A DNA stretch of 64,000 bases, taken from positions 620,001 through 684,000 of the forward strand of contig NZ_JAHYCB010000001.1 of NCBI RefSeq assembly GCF_019430945.1. Direction: 5' to 3'. How positions within the stretch are numbered: the first letter of the stretch is position 1; the number at the start of each line of letters is the position of its first letter. The notes below the pieces were generated by a model that was not told where the DNA came from, made no database searches, and saw only the letters and a program-made list of their open reading frames with translations. The stretch is from Neorhizobium populisoli (GTDB lineage: Bacteria; Pseudomonadota; Alphaproteobacteria; Rhizobiales; Rhizobiaceae). Shown piece after piece: positions 54,665 to 64,000 of the stretch. The position numbers and the translations under genes were made by a program.

Positions 54665-55183
54665 TTGAACAAGCGGGTTTTCGGGTACGAAATGACATTC
54701 TTGAATAAGACCGCGATGGCGATGGTCGTCGCATCCGTAGCCGTTTCGGGCTGCTCCTCGATGCAGCTTGGGGATACGATCTACAACGGTTACGTCATCG
54801 ACGAACAATCGCTGAACCTGATCCCCGTCGGATCGAGCCGCGAACAGGTAGCCCTGACGATGGGTACGCCCTCGACGACAGCAACGTTCGATCACGAAGT
54901 TTTTTACTACATCTCGCAGAAGCGCGAACGGGCTGTGGCCTTCATGAAGCCGCGGCTGGTCGAACAACACGTCGTTGCGATTTATTTCGGCAAGGATGGG
55001 ACGGTCGAGCGTCGCGCGAACTATACCTTGCAGGACGGCAAGGTCTTCGATACGATTTCGCGCACGACGCCGACCGGCGGTCGCGACCTGACGTTCCTGC
55101 AACAGCTTCTCAGCGGCGGCACCGGCGCCAACTCCGGTGCATCGGCCGCGCGCAGCATGTTCCAGAACATGAACTCGCGATAA
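54665..55183 (+). CDS. bamE: Outer-membrane assembly lipoprotein BamE
   Basis: A 172-residue lipoprotein of the SmpA/OmlA family. A TTG at 54665 follows GGGGGGAAGCGG; ATG 54692 is a possible but poorly spaced start. The lipobox VSGC is followed by the BamE domain (YVIDEQSLNLIPVGSSREQVALTMGTPS), then a Ser/Gly-rich tail. It stabilises the BamA complex that inserts beta-barrel proteins. It is divergent from the cbp3 gene. Confidence 0.9.
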   Translation: MNKRVFGYEMTFLNKTAMAMVVASVAVSGCSSMQLGDTIYNGYVIDEQSLNLIPVGSSREQVALTMGTPSTTATFDHEVFYYISQKRERAVAFMKPRLVEQHVVAIYFGKDGTVERRANYTLQDGKVFDTISRTTPTGGRDLTFLQQLLSGGTGANSGASAARSMFQNMNSR

Positions 55184-55203
55184 GCGATCAAGGCATTTCC
55201 ATA

Positions 55204-55239
55204 AAGAAACCCGCGGGAAGCAATTCCCGCGGGTTTCTT
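55204..55239. terminator. Bidirectional terminator between bamE and hppA
   Basis: A perfect 16-bp stem (AAGAAACCCGCGGGAA with its complement at 55224-55239, GCAA loop) lies between converging genes, with A-rich and T-rich ends on both strands. Confidence 0.9.
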
Positions 55240-55256
55240 GTTTCAGGGGCGCGCTA

Positions 55257-57398
55257 TCAGCCGGCGAGGATCGCCAGCAGCAGCAATGCCACAATATTGG
55301 TGATCTTGATCGCCGGGTTGACCGCAGGACCTGCCGTGTCCTTGTAAGGGTCGCCGACCGTGTCGCCGGTGACGGAAGCCTTATGGGCATCCGAGCCCTT
55401 CATGTGGCGAACACCATCCTTGTCGACGAAGCCGTCCTCGAAGCTCTTCTTGGCATTGTCCCAGGCGCCGCCGCCGGAGGTCATCGAGATTGCCACGAAG
55501 AGGCCGTTGACGATGACGCCGAGCAGCGAAGCGCCGAGTGCCGCGAAGGCAGAGGCCTTGTCGCCACCGGAGATCAGCAGAACGCCGAAATAGACGACGA
55601 TCGGCGCCAGTACCGGCAGAAGCGACGGGATGATCATTTCACTGATCGCAGCCTTGGTCAGGATATCAACCGCGCGGCCGTAATCCGGCTTTTCCGTGCC
55701 CTCCATGATGCCCGGCTTTTCGCGGAACTGCCTGCGCACTTCCTCGACGATCGAGCCGGCTGCACGACCGACCGCGGTCATGGCGATACCGCCGAACAGG
55801 TAGGGGATGAGGCCGCCGAAGATCAGACCGGCGACGACATAAGGGTTGGCGAGGCTGAAGGAGATTTCGCCGATACCTTTGAAGTATGGGTACTGATCGC
55901 CACGGGCAGCGAAATACTGCAGGTCGTTGGCATAGGCCGCGAAGAGAACCAGAGCGCCGAGACCGGCGGAGCCGATCGCATAACCCTTGGTGACGGCCTT
56001 GGTCGTGTTGCCGACGGCGTCGAGCGCGTCGGTCGACTTGCGCACTTCCGGCGGCAGGTGGGACATTTCGGCAATGCCGCCCGCGTTGTCGGTGACCGGA
56101 CCGAAGGCGTCGAGAGCAACGATCATACCGGCAAGGCCGAGCATGGTGGTGACCGCGATGCCGGTGCCGAACAGGCCGCCGAACTGGTAGGTGGCGATAA
56201 TGCCGCCAACGATGACGATCGCCGGAAGTGCTGTCGATTCCAGCGAGACCGCGAGGCCCTGGATGACGTTGGTGCCGTGACCGGTGACCGACGCCTGGGC
56301 AATCGAGTTGACCGGACGCTTGTTGGTGCCGGTATAATATTCGGTGATGACGACGATCAGTGCCGTCACCACGAGGCCGAGAAGGCCGCAGATGAACAGG
56401 TTGCTGCCGGTGATTTCCTTGCCAGCAACGGTGCCGATGGTACCCCAACCGATGGTTACCTGGGTGGCGATGCCAAGCCCGACGATCGACAGGAGGCCGG
56501 TGACGATCAGGCCCTTGTAGAGGGCGCCCATGATCGAACCGTTCGAGCCGAGCTTGACGAAGAAGGTACCGATGATCGAGGTGATGATGCAAGCGCCGCA
56601 GATGGCCAGCGGATAGATCATCGTGGTTGCCAGAAGCGGCGAAGCAGCGAAGAAGATCGCGGCGAGAACCATGGTCGCGACGACCGAGACCGCATAGGTC
56701 TCGAACAGGTCGGCCGCCATGCCGGCGCAGTCGCCGACATTGTCGCCGACGTTATCGGCAATGGTTGCCGGGTTGCGCGGATCGTCTTCCGGAATACCGG
56801 CTTCGACCTTGCCGACAAGGTCGCCGCCGACGTCGGCACCCTTGGTGAAAATACCGCCGCCGAGACGGGCGAAAATCGAGATCAGCGAAGCGCCGAAGCC
56901 GAGCGAGACGAGCGCATCGATGACTTCGCGGGAGCCGCTTGGGTGACCGAGAACGGAGGTCAATATCCAGTAGTAGATCGAGACACCGAGGAGAGCGAGA
57001 CCCGCGACCAGCATGCCGGTGATGGCGCCGGACTTGAAGGCGATGTCGAGGCCGGCGGCAAGGCTCTGCGAGGAGGCCTGCGCGGTGCGCACATTGGCGC
57101 GGACCGAGACGTGCATGCCGATGAAGCCTGCGAGACCGGACAGGACGGCGCCGATCACAAAGCCGAGCGCGGCCGTGCCCGAAAGGAGCAGCCAGGCCAG
57201 AACGGCGACAACGACGCCGACGATACCGATGGTCTTGTATTGACGCGTCAGATAGGCCTGTGCGCCTTCACGAATATATCCGGCGATTTCCTGCATGCGC
57301 TGATTGCCTTGGTCGGCAGCCAGAACTGAACGCGTCGCCCAGACGGCATAAATGATCGACAGCAAACCGCAGACGATCACACCCAGAATTACGGTCAT
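55257..57398 (-). CDS. hppA: Membrane-bound proton-translocating pyrophosphatase
   Basis: A 713-residue integral membrane pump with about 16 helices. Start at ATG 57398 ([10 protein letters not shown]); 57407 gives three more residues. The substrate loop [23 protein letters not shown] is intact, followed by [19 protein letters not shown]. The diagnostic [17 protein letters not shown] has Lys at the K-independence position, so this is the K-independent class as in Rhodospirillum. It couples hydrolysis of pyrophosphate to proton export. It converges on bamE. Confidence 0.96.
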   Translation of the reverse strand: MTVILGVIVCGLLSIIYAVWATRSVLAADQGNQRMQEIAGYIREGAQAYLTRQYKTIGIVGVVVAVLAWLLLSGTAALGFVIGAVLSGLAGFIGMHVSVRANVRTAQASSQSLAAGLDIAFKSGAITGMLVAGLALLGVSIYYWILTSVLGHPSGSREVIDALVSLGFGASLISIFARLGGGIFTKGADVGGDLVGKVEAGIPEDDPRNPATIADNVGDNVGDCAGMAADLFETYAVSVVATMVLAAIFFAASPLLATTMIYPLAICGACIITSIIGTFFVKLGSNGSIMGALYKGLIVTGLLSIVGLGIATQVTIGWGTIGTVAGKEITGSNLFICGLLGLVVTALIVVITEYYTGTNKRPVNSIAQASVTGHGTNVIQGLAVSLESTALPAIVIVGGIIATYQFGGLFGTGIAVTTMLGLAGMIVALDAFGPVTDNAGGIAEMSHLPPEVRKSTDALDAVGNTTKAVTKGYAIGSAGLGALVLFAAYANDLQYFAARGDQYPYFKGIGEISFSLANPYVVAGLIFGGLIPYLFGGIAMTAVGRAAGSIVEEVRRQFREKPGIMEGTEKPDYGRAVDILTKAAISEMIIPSLLPVLAPIVVYFGVLLISGGDKASAFAALGASLLGVIVNGLFVAISMTSGGGAWDNAKKSFEDGFVDKDGVRHMKGSDAHKASVTGDTVGDPYKDTAGPAVNPAIKITNIVALLLLAILAG

Positions 57399-57629
57399 TC
57401 GCTTCATCCTCTCCCTTGCGCCGGACAGCCCATGCAATCCGGCCATGCACCTTGCGGCGCCGACCCATCTGCCTTGGATGGGGAAGGATGCCGCAACACT
57501 CCACGATGCGCATTCCCGCACGAACGACCGATTCCCCTCCCAAGGACTCTGGGGTCGTTCACGCGGAGGCGAGATTGCTGTGGAGATGCCGTTGCGTCAA
57601 GCCCTGAAAGGCAAGACTTCAGGCGGATT

Positions 57630-58850
57630 TCAAGCTGACGTCCTTGGGCGGGATTTAAGAATCAGACTGACGATCAGGATCAGGCAGATGATCGTGACCG
57701 GCCAGATCACCAGATTGATGAACGACCAACCGTAGGCGATGAAGATCTTGCCGGACGAAAACGACGACAGCGCCACGGTGCCGAACAGCACGATATCGTG
57801 GAAACCCTGCACCTTGTCCGCCTCATGCGGCCGATAGCTGGAGGCGACGATCGCCGTCGAACCGATGAAACCGAAATTCCAGCCGACGCCAAGAAGCACA
57901 AGCGACAACCAGAAATTCCAGAGTTCTACGCCCATATGGGCGACGACGGCGCACGCCATCAGGATCACGAGGCCGGCTGCAACGACCTTTTCGGCGCCGA
58001 AGCGGGAGATGAGCATCCCGGTGAAAAAGCTCGGGCCGAACATGGCAAGCACGTGCCACTGGATACCCAATGTCGCGAGTTCGGTCGGGAAACCACAGCC
58101 GATCACCATGGCAAGCGGCGCGCCGGTCATCACGAAGGTCATCAGCGCATAGGTGCAGATGCCGCAGATCATGCCGATCATGAACCGCTGGGTCAGGACG
58201 ATCTCGCCCAATGGCCGGGCAGGCACGGCATGTGCCGAGGATGTCGAAGGCTTCGGCAGCTTCAGGAAGGTCAGAACACCGAAGGCGATGATGCAGAGCG
58301 GAATGATCGCCAAGAAGGCACCCGCGAAGGGAGCCTCCACCAGCAGGTCCTTCGCCCAGATGGCGATCTGCGGGCCGAGCACGGCGGAGACAACGCCTGC
58401 GCCGAGGATCCAGGAAATCGCCTTCGGCTTGTAGACCGACGGCGAGGCGTCGGCCGCGGCAAAACGGATTTTCTGGGTAAAACCCGCACAGGTGCCGATC
58501 AGGACGAGCGCTAAAACGAAAAGCCAGAAGCTGCCGCGCAACAGAGCGATCGCGGCCACCGCGCCGCCGAGCACACCGACCATGCTGCCCAGCATGAAAG
58601 CCTCTTTGCGGCCGAGCCAGCGCGATGCGATGGCGATCACCACCGCGCCGCAGGCAGTGCCGACATTGAAGCCGGTGATCGGTGCGGTCGCAAGCGACTT
58701 ATCTTCGGCGAGAAGCTGGTATCCGGCGAGCGAACCGAGGGAAATCGACAATGGCGCGATCGAACCTAGGATTGCCTGGGCGACCGCGAGTAGTCCGACG
58801 CTACGCCGGGCGGTGCGTATCTGCGTTTGAAGATCCAGCCCAGCGTCCAT
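57630..58850 (-). CDS. MFS transporter
   Basis: A 406-residue transporter with about 12 helices. The GxxxRxxGR-type loop between helices 2 and 3 reads SRWLGRKEAFMLGSM. A second half with RPLGEIVLTQRFMIGMICGICTYALM follows. The substrate is unknown. It lies 15 bp before nusB is complete on the same strand and may be cotranscribed with ribH-nusB. Confidence 0.88.
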   Translation of the reverse strand: MDAGLDLQTQIRTARRSVGLLAVAQAILGSIAPLSISLGSLAGYQLLAEDKSLATAPITGFNVGTACGAVVIAIASRWLGRKEAFMLGSMVGVLGGAVAAIALLRGSFWLFVLALVLIGTCAGFTQKIRFAAADASPSVYKPKAISWILGAGVVSAVLGPQIAIWAKDLLVEAPFAGAFLAIIPLCIIAFGVLTFLKLPKPSTSSAHAVPARPLGEIVLTQRFMIGMICGICTYALMTFVMTGAPLAMVIGCGFPTELATLGIQWHVLAMFGPSFFTGMLISRFGAEKVVAAGLVILMACAVVAHMGVELWNFWLSLVLLGVGWNFGFIGSTAIVASSYRPHEADKVQGFHDIVLFGTVALSSFSSGKIFIAYGWSFINLVIWPVTIICLILIVSLILKSRPRTSA

Positions 58851-58865
58851 GTCTTTTACCTCGGA

Positions 58866-59345
58866 TTACTTCTTCGTTTCGCCACGCACCTGCTTGGCGA
58901 TGCGGTCGAGCACGGCGTTGACGATGCGCGGCTCGTCCTCTTCGAAGAAAGCACGGGCGATTTCGACATATTCGGTGACGATGACGGCGACCGGAACGTC
59001 CTTACGCTCCATCACTTCGAACGTGCCGGCGCGCAGGATAGCGCGCAGCGTAGAATCGAGGCGCGACAGCGGCCAGCTTTCTTCCAGCGAGGAACGGATC
59101 ACCGGGTCGATCTTGGTCTGGTCGCGCACGACGCCTGAGACGATCGAGCGGAACCAGGACGGATCAGCCTTGAGGTAGGTATCGCCGTCGAGTTCCTGGC
59201 CGAGGCGATGCGCCTCGTATTCCGCCACGACTTCCAGCACGCCGGTGCCGCCGATATCCATCTGGTAAAGAGCCTGCACGGCGGCAAGCCGTGCGGCGCC
59301 CCGCTGGTTCGCCGGCTTGACCGGGTGTTCGCCTTCCTTGGCCAT
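58866..59345 (-). CDS. nusB: Transcription antitermination factor NusB
   Basis: About 159 residues. The ATG at 59345 ([16 protein letters not shown]) is preferred; an ATG at 59360 overlaps the ribH end. Typical segments are [42 protein letters not shown], and [30 protein letters not shown]. NusB binds boxA RNA with NusE to promote rRNA transcription. It lies four bases after ribH, the standard rib-nusB pair. Confidence 0.95.
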   Translation of the reverse strand: MAKEGEHPVKPANQRGAARLAAVQALYQMDIGGTGVLEVVAEYEAHRLGQELDGDTYLKADPSWFRSIVSGVVRDQTKIDPVIRSSLEESWPLSRLDSTLRAILRAGTFEVMERKDVPVAVIVTEYVEIARAFFEEDEPRIVNAVLDRIAKQVRGETKK

Positions 59346-59349
59346 AAAA

Positions 59350-59808
59350 TCAACCACCATTCAGCTTTTCGCGCAGCGCGATCATGGTCAGCGCGGCGCG
59401 TGCGGCAAAGCCGCCTTTGTCCTTGTCCGAACGGCGGGCACGCGCCCAGGCCTGTTCGTCATTTTCTACAGTCAGGATGCCGTTGCCGATAGCAAGCGAT
59501 TCCGAAACCGCAAGGTCCATCAGCGCGCGGGAGGATTCGTTGGCAACGATATCGAAATGATACGTCTCGCCGCGGATCACCATGCCGAGCGCCACGAAGC
59601 CATGGTATTCGGTGCCACCCTCTTCGCCTGCGTCAAGCGCCATGGCGATTGCCGGCGGGATTTCCAGCGCACCCGGAACGGTCACGACGTCATAGGTGGC
59701 GCCGGCTTCCTTCAGCGCATGGGTCGCGCCTTCCAGAAGCGCATCGGCCATGTCGTCGTAGAAGCGCGCCTCGACGATCAGGATATGGGGAGCGGTTTCA
59801 CGCGACAT
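59350..59808 (-). CDS. ribH: 6,7-dimethyl-8-ribityllumazine synthase
   Basis: A 152-residue enzyme of normal size. The motifs are [38 protein letters not shown] with its catalytic His region, and [17 protein letters not shown]. It catalyses the penultimate step of riboflavin synthesis as a large oligomer. It is followed by nusB. No FMN riboswitch was recognised upstream. Confidence 0.95.
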   Translation of the reverse strand: MSRETAPHILIVEARFYDDMADALLEGATHALKEAGATYDVVTVPGALEIPPAIAMALDAGEEGGTEYHGFVALGMVIRGETYHFDIVANESSRALMDLAVSESLAIGNGILTVENDEQAWARARRSDKDKGGFAARAALTMIALREKLNGG

Positions 59809-59992
59809 GGTTCACCTTTGGGTTTGGCGTTCAAATCGGACCGATTGTCAACTGAGCCGGTTCGCATCCGTCCGGCAGGTCGCGGTCAAAACACGCCTTA
59901 GTCCGAATGGCAAGCAAATTTCGCTGAACTCAGCCCTGCGAATCGGGAATAGCTGGATGCCTTGCATTTGCCTGGGCCTCTGGGAGGAGTGA

Positions 59993-60514
59993 ATGAATAG
60001 CATACCGACGATCGAAACCGAACGGCTGATCTTGCGCCCGCATCGCCTTTCGGACTTCGAGGCTTTTGCGGCCATCTGGGCCGATCCGAACGTCGTGCGC
60101 TTCATTACCGGCACGCCGATCAGCCGTGAAAACAGCTGGGGCCGCATGTTGCGCGTCCGCGGCATGTGGCATCTCATGGACTTCGGCTTTCTGGCGATCG
60201 AGGAAAAGGCGACCGGTAACCTTTTGGGAGAAGCAGGCTTTCAGGACATGCGCCGCGAGATGATGCCGTCGATCGAAGGAACGCTCGAAACCGGCTGGGC
60301 GCTAATCCCTTCCGCACAGGGCAAGGGTTACGCCTATGAAGCGGTGAGCGCCATGATCGGCTGGGCGCAACAGCGCCATCCGGAGCGGCAGATGACCTGC
60401 ATCATCAGTCCCGATAACGAGCCATCGCTGCGGCTTGCCGGCCGCCTCGGCTTCCGCGAATTCGCACGATCCGACTATCACGGTGAGATCGTCGTCCTGT
60501 CCCGCGAAAATTGA
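59993..60514 (+). CDS. GNAT-family N-acetyltransferase (RimJ type)
   Basis: A 173-residue acetyltransferase with a weak AGGAG-like ribosome site (GGGAGGAGTGA) before ATG. Motif A is visible in WALIPSAQGKGYAYEAVSAMIGWA (QGKGYA). It opens ETERLILRPHRLSDFEAFAAIWADPNVVRFI, typical of RimJ/RimL relatives. The substrate is unknown. It is divergent from ribH. Confidence 0.9.
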   Translation: MNSIPTIETERLILRPHRLSDFEAFAAIWADPNVVRFITGTPISRENSWGRMLRVRGMWHLMDFGFLAIEEKATGNLLGEAGFQDMRREMMPSIEGTLETGWALIPSAQGKGYAYEAVSAMIGWAQQRHPERQMTCIISPDNEPSLRLAGRLGFREFARSDYHGEIVVLSREN

Positions 60515-60691
60515 CTAGCCGGCGTTCATTTTTCTGCAAGTATGAGATGTAGAAAATGAAGGCCGCGATTGCCTTTCGCAAACTCTGAGTAAGAATAGAG
60601 CGAAAGTTGATGCACTGTCTGATTCCAGTTTCCGCGTTCTCCCTTTATTAGGGAATTTGGATATAGAAAGCCCTATATCGTAGAGAGCCAC

Positions 60692-61858
60692 ATGGACGCC
60701 ATTTCGCTACAGGCCGCACCGACCGCCGACAGTCTTGAAGATTTCATTTTTCGGATGTCGATGGCTCGCGGGCTCGATGAAGTGATGATGATCGTCCGGC
60801 AATCTGCCCGCCGGCTGGTCGGCGCAGACGGGGTGACTTTCGTGCTGCGCGATGGCGACAAATGCCACTATGCCGACGAAGACGCCATCTCTCCCCTGTG
60901 GAAGGGGCAGCGCTTCCCGCTCGAAGCCTGCATTTCCGGCTGGGCCATGCAGCATGCCGAAGTCGTGGTGATCGAGGATATCTACAAGGACGACCGCATT
61001 CCGCATGCCGCCTACCGTCCGACCTTCGTCAAAAGCCTGGCAATGGTTCCCGTGCGCCAGGACGATCCGATCGGAGCGATCGGCGCCTATTGGGCCAAGG
61101 CTGCGCGTCCGTGTGACGAATCCGTCCGTATCCTCCAGAGGATCGCCAATAGCGCCGCCATTGCGATCACCAATGTATCGCTGATCAATTCACTGGCTGC
61201 CGCCAAGGAAGATGCCGCCCGCGCCCGCGACGCGATGATCCTTGCCATGGCATCGCTGGCGGAAACCCGCGACCATGAAACCGGCAACCACATACGCCGC
61301 ACGCAGCATTACGTTCGGGCACTTGCAGAAGCATTGCGCGACCATGGCGGTTATGAAGCGCTGCTGAGCGACGACGTGATCGATCTTCTCTATAAATCAG
61401 CACCACTGCACGACATCGGTAAGGTCGGCATTCCCGACAGCATCCTGCTTAAACCCGGACGCCTCGAGCCGGAAGAATATGAAGTGATGAAGACCCACGC
61501 GGAGCTTGGCCGCGCGGCAATCGCCACGGCCGAACGTTATATGGGTTCGACCACGCCCTTCCTCAGCCTTGCCAAGGAAATCGCCCATACCCATCATGAA
61601 AAATGGAACGGTACCGGTTATCCGCAGGGCCTGAAGGGCGAAGATATCCCGATCTGCGGGCGCATCATGGCGATCGCCGATGTCTACGACGCGCTGGTGT
61701 CAGAGCGCATCTACAAGCCTGCCATGCCGCATGACGATGCCGTGGGCCTGATCGTCAGGGAAGCAGGCACGCATTTCGACCCGGCGCTGGTCGGCGTTTT
61801 TGCCAAGATCGCGCCGAAGTTCGCGGAAATCCGCCGCCAGTTCGGGGATGCGGCATAA
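60692..61858 (+). CDS. GAF and HD-GYP domain protein, cyclic-di-GMP phosphodiesterase
   Basis: A 388-residue soluble protein. The N-terminal GAF sensor (about residues 10-165) is followed by a helical linker and an HD-GYP domain. The active motifs are intact: HDIGK within LLYKSAPLHDIGKVGIPD, and NGTGYPQGLKGEDIP. It should hydrolyse cyclic-di-GMP in response to an unknown ligand. Its end converges on ribE, three bases apart. It sits, with a GNAT gene, between ribE and ribH on the opposite strand. Confidence 0.92.
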   Translation: MDAISLQAAPTADSLEDFIFRMSMARGLDEVMMIVRQSARRLVGADGVTFVLRDGDKCHYADEDAISPLWKGQRFPLEACISGWAMQHAEVVVIEDIYKDDRIPHAAYRPTFVKSLAMVPVRQDDPIGAIGAYWAKAARPCDESVRILQRIANSAAIAITNVSLINSLAAAKEDAARARDAMILAMASLAETRDHETGNHIRRTQHYVRALAEALRDHGGYEALLSDDVIDLLYKSAPLHDIGKVGIPDSILLKPGRLEPEEYEVMKTHAELGRAAIATAERYMGSTTPFLSLAKEIAHTHHEKWNGTGYPQGLKGEDIPICGRIMAIADVYDALVSERIYKPAMPHDDAVGLIVREAGTHFDPALVGVFAKIAPKFAEIRRQFGDAA

Positions 61859-61861
61859 GCC

Positions 61862-62476
61862 TTAGATCTTGGCCGGGAACTCCGCCAGCCGCGCAGCATA
61901 ACGCGCCATCGTATCGACTTCGAAATTGACGAAATCGCCGGCCTTGCGGTCGCCCCAGGTGGTGACGGTCAGCGTATGGCGGATAAGAAGCACATCGAAA
62001 TCCGTGCCATTGACGGCGTTTACCGTCAGCGAGGTACCGTCGAGCGCAATCGAACCCTTCGGCGCGACAAAGCGTGCCAGATGTTCGGGCGCGCGCAAAC
62101 GAATACGAACCGCCTCGCCTTCATGCTCGATCGACAGTATCTCGGCCTTATCGTCCACATGGCCGGAAACGATATGGCCGCCGAGTTCGTCGCCGATCTT
62201 CAAGGCGCGCTCAAGATTGACGCGGGTGCCCTGCTTCCAGCTCGCAATCGTCGTCAGCCGCAGCGCTTCTTCCCAGGCCTCGACCTCGAACCAGCGCTCG
62301 TTACTGCCGCTTTCCGGAAGTGCCGTCACCGTCAGGCAAACACCGCCGTGAGAAATCGATGCACCCATATCGATGGTCTTCGGGTCGTAGTTCGTCGAAA
62401 TCCGTAGCTTTACGCCCTCGTCCATCGGCGTCAGAGCCGCGACGGTGCCGACATCGGTGACAATTCCGGTGAACAT
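61862..62476 (-). CDS. ribE: Riboflavin synthase alpha chain
   Basis: A 204-residue enzyme made of two lumazine-binding repeats. The first carries SHGGVCLTVTA and GSN..WFEVEAWEEALRLT. The second carries GHVDDKAEILSIEHEG and GSIALDGTSLTVNAV. It converts two lumazines into riboflavin. Its start overlaps the ribD stop by one base. It is cotranscribed with ribD and probably nrdR. Confidence 0.95.
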   Translation of the reverse strand: MFTGIVTDVGTVAALTPMDEGVKLRISTNYDPKTIDMGASISHGGVCLTVTALPESGSNERWFEVEAWEEALRLTTIASWKQGTRVNLERALKIGDELGGHIVSGHVDDKAEILSIEHEGEAVRIRLRAPEHLARFVAPKGSIALDGTSLTVNAVNGTDFDVLLIRHTLTVTTWGDRKAGDFVNFEVDTMARYAARLAEFPAKI

Positions 62477-63597
62477 CAGGAAGACCTTTCGTATTCGAAC
62501 ATCCGATCCGGCCCGAACGCTTCTTCGCGGATCAGCCGGAACCCGGCTGGCATATCGGATGGCGTGAGCGGCGATTCAAGACCGCCCTCCCCGATCGTGC
62601 CTGTGCCCTGGAAGAGCACGATGTGATCGACCAGGCCGGCATCAAGGAAAGCTTTCGCGACGATCGCGCCGCCTTCGACCAGCAGTGTGGACATGTTCCG
62701 CATGGCGAGAACGGCCAGGAGGATATCGAGGCTGGTGGCTTCCATGGTTTCGACGCCGGCTTCCCGCAGCAGGCGGTGCCGGCGCGTCGGGTTGCCGAGC
62801 ATGTCATGCAGGGCCGACGGCGCCGCTACCACGATCACCGGCACGTCGCGCGCTGTCTCAACCAGTTTCGATTCGAGCGGGATCGTCAGCTTACCGTCCA
62901 GCACGATGCGGGTCGGCGAATTCCCCTCAAACCCTGGAAGGCGGACTGTGAGCTTGGGATCATCCGATAAGGCCGTTCCTGCGCCGACGAGGATTGCATT
63001 GCTCACGGCACGCAGACGGTGCACCTCCGCTTTCACCTCCGCGCCGGTGATGGCGATCTCCTCGCCGCGCCGGCCGAGCATGCCGTCGGCGGACACGGCA
63101 AGCTTCAGCGTCACATGCGGGCGGCCCTTTGTCTGACGCGTGAGGTAGCCGGCCATCACCCGTTTTGCCTCATCCTCCATCAGACCGGTTTCGACCTTGA
63201 TGCCAGCCTCGCCAAGGATCGTCGTGCCACGGCCTGACACACGCAGATCGGGATCAGCAAACGCGATGACGACGCGGGCCACACCTGCGTTCACCAACGC
63301 GTTGGCGCAGGGCGGCGTGCGGCCAAAATGCGAGCAGGGTTCGAGCGTGACATAGGCGGTAGCACCGCTGGCCTGTTCGCCGGCGATCACCAGTGCCTGG
63401 GCTTCCGCATGCGGGCGGCCGCCCTTTGCAGTCACCGCCTCGCCGACGACCTCGCCATCGCGGACAATGACGCAGCCGACGGAGGGATTGGTGTCGGTCT
63501 GTCCCATATTGCGGCGGGACAGTTCGAGCGCGCGCGCCATAAACCGGCGATCGTCATCGGTAAATGTCGTTCCGATCTCGTTGATGCCCTCGGACAC
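62476..63597 (-). CDS. ribD: Bifunctional riboflavin deaminase-reductase RibD
   Basis: A 373-residue two-domain enzyme. The N-terminal deaminase has zinc ligands in GGRPHAEAQAL and LEPCSHFGRTPPCANAL. The C-terminal reductase has VTLKLAVSADGMLG and NAILVGAGTAL. It performs the second and third steps of riboflavin synthesis. It follows nrdR with a four-base gap and precedes ribE, the classic nrdR-ribD-ribE order. Confidence 0.95.
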   Translation of the reverse strand: MSEGINEIGTTFTDDDRRFMARALELSRRNMGQTDTNPSVGCVIVRDGEVVGEAVTAKGGRPHAEAQALVIAGEQASGATAYVTLEPCSHFGRTPPCANALVNAGVARVVIAFADPDLRVSGRGTTILGEAGIKVETGLMEDEAKRVMAGYLTRQTKGRPHVTLKLAVSADGMLGRRGEEIAITGAEVKAEVHRLRAVSNAILVGAGTALSDDPKLTVRLPGFEGNSPTRIVLDGKLTIPLESKLVETARDVPVIVVAAPSALHDMLGNPTRRHRLLREAGVETMEATSLDILLAVLAMRNMSTLLVEGGAIVAKAFLDAGLVDHIVLFQGTGTIGEGGLESPLTPSDMPAGFRLIREEAFGPDRMFEYERSS

Positions 63598-63601
63598 AGC
63601 C

Positions 63602-64000
63602 TCAGGGCTCCATGCCGGGATCGCGGCCGATCTTGGCGTTGATCTCCTCGATCACCTTCTCGAAATCCTCCGCATGGGAGAAATCGCGGTAGACCGAAGC
63701 GTAACGCACGAAGGCCACGTCATCGAGGCTCTTCAGCGATTCCAGCACCTGCAGGCCGATCTGTTCCGACGAGATTTCCGTCTCGCCGGAGCTTTCCAGC
63801 CGGCGGACGATGCCGGACACGGCGCGTTCGATGCGGTCGTTATCGACCGGCCGCTTGCGCAGCGCGATCTGAAACGAACGCACCAGCTTGTTGCGGTCGA
63901 AGGGCACCTTGCGGCCGGTCTTCTTGACCACCATCAGCTCACGCAGCTGAACGCGCTCGAAGGTGGTGAACCTGCCGCCGCAATCCGGGCAGATACGCCG
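63602..64000 (-). CDS. nrdR: Transcriptional repressor NrdR, partial
   Basis: The 3' 132 codons of a protein of about 155; the 5' part lies beyond the window. It shows the second half of the zinc ribbon ([19 protein letters not shown]) and the ATP-cone ([26 protein letters not shown]). It represses ribonucleotide reductase genes by binding NrdR boxes when bound to nucleotides. The frame runs without a stop into the window edge. Confidence 0.96.
   Translation of the reverse strand, partial: RRICPDCGGRFTTFERVQLRELMVVKKTGRKVPFDRNKLVRSFQIALRKRPVDNDRIERAVSGIVRRLESSGETEISSEQIGLQVLESLKSLDDVAFVRYASVYRDFSHAEDFEKVIEEINAKIGRDPGMEP

Noticed and set aside
55383..57329. A 648-codon plus-strand open frame
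   Set aside because: It is antisense to hppA, whose membrane helices and signature motifs are clear; the frame is rich in Asp/Arg/Gly as mirror frames are.
59809..59992. FMN riboswitch before ribH
   Set aside because: The conserved RFN blocks were not found in this interval.

Overview
The window reads as a core chromosomal segment of an alphaproteobacterium of the Rhizobiales, most like Agrobacterium, Rhizobium or Neorhizobium. The basis is GC-rich coding sequence, PHO boxes of the rhizobial type, a BA14K-family secreted protein, the cbp3-yceD-plsX-fabH-ihfA-merR gene order, a RIME-like intergenic repeat, and a six-gene block matching the Agrobacterium unipolar polysaccharide (upp) locus. 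No insertion sequence, prophage, rRNA operon or CRISPR array was seen. One tRNA (Pro, anticodon GGG) is present, and the last gene (nrdR) is cut by the window edge.

Layout. 0-7.4 kb: a membrane-anchored unknown, a YhaO/YhaN nuclease-ATPase pair, an aldo/keto reductase, a RIME-like repeat and an acetyltransferase. 7.4-15.4 kb: a secreted phytase-like esterase with a PHO box, then HU and the protease genes lon, clpX and clpP, all on the minus strand. 15.7-21.0 kb: a diguanylate cyclase, gamma-glutamyltransferase, a possible CYTH-like protein and a cytochrome P450. 21.0-25.7 kb: an mqsRA toxin-antitoxin pair converging on a pstSCAB phosphate transporter. 25.9-31.8 kb: SDR/MarR and bdcA/bdcR divergent regulator-enzyme pairs, metY, and a small cysteine protein behind a perfect FNR/FixK box. 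31.8-32.7 kb: an AT-rich gene desert. 32.7-39.2 kb: rplM-rpsI, speB, argC overlapping an APH(6)-like kinase gene, DoxX, heme A synthase and a DUF2842 protein. 39.2-47.6 kb: the upp-like polysaccharide locus. 47.6-49.9 kb: a run of very small proteins and tRNA-Pro. 50-55.2 kb: merR, ihfA, fabH, plsX, yceD and cbp3, then bamE. 55.2-64 kb: a proton-pumping pyrophosphatase, an MFS transporter, and nusB-ribH and ribE-ribD-nrdR, separated by an acetyltransferase gene and an HD-GYP gene.

How the parts fit. Two loci, the phytase-like esterase and pstS, carry PHO boxes and probably form one phosphate-starvation response. Several genes touch cyclic-di-GMP and surface attachment: a GGDEF cyclase, an HD-GYP phosphodiesterase, a BdcA homologue and the upp-like polysaccharide machinery. 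Lon, ClpXP and HU form a proteostasis and nucleoid block with a good sigma-32-like promoter in front of lon.

The most interesting signals are regulatory: an MqsA-type palindrome immediately before mqsR, twin operators around bdcR/bdcA, a FixK/FNR box before an uncharacterised cysteine protein, TTAACC-type motifs placed symmetrically between the divergent upp genes, and a terminator-like hairpin in the first nucleotides of the rplM leader. All functional calls come from reading motifs by eye; no database search was run.
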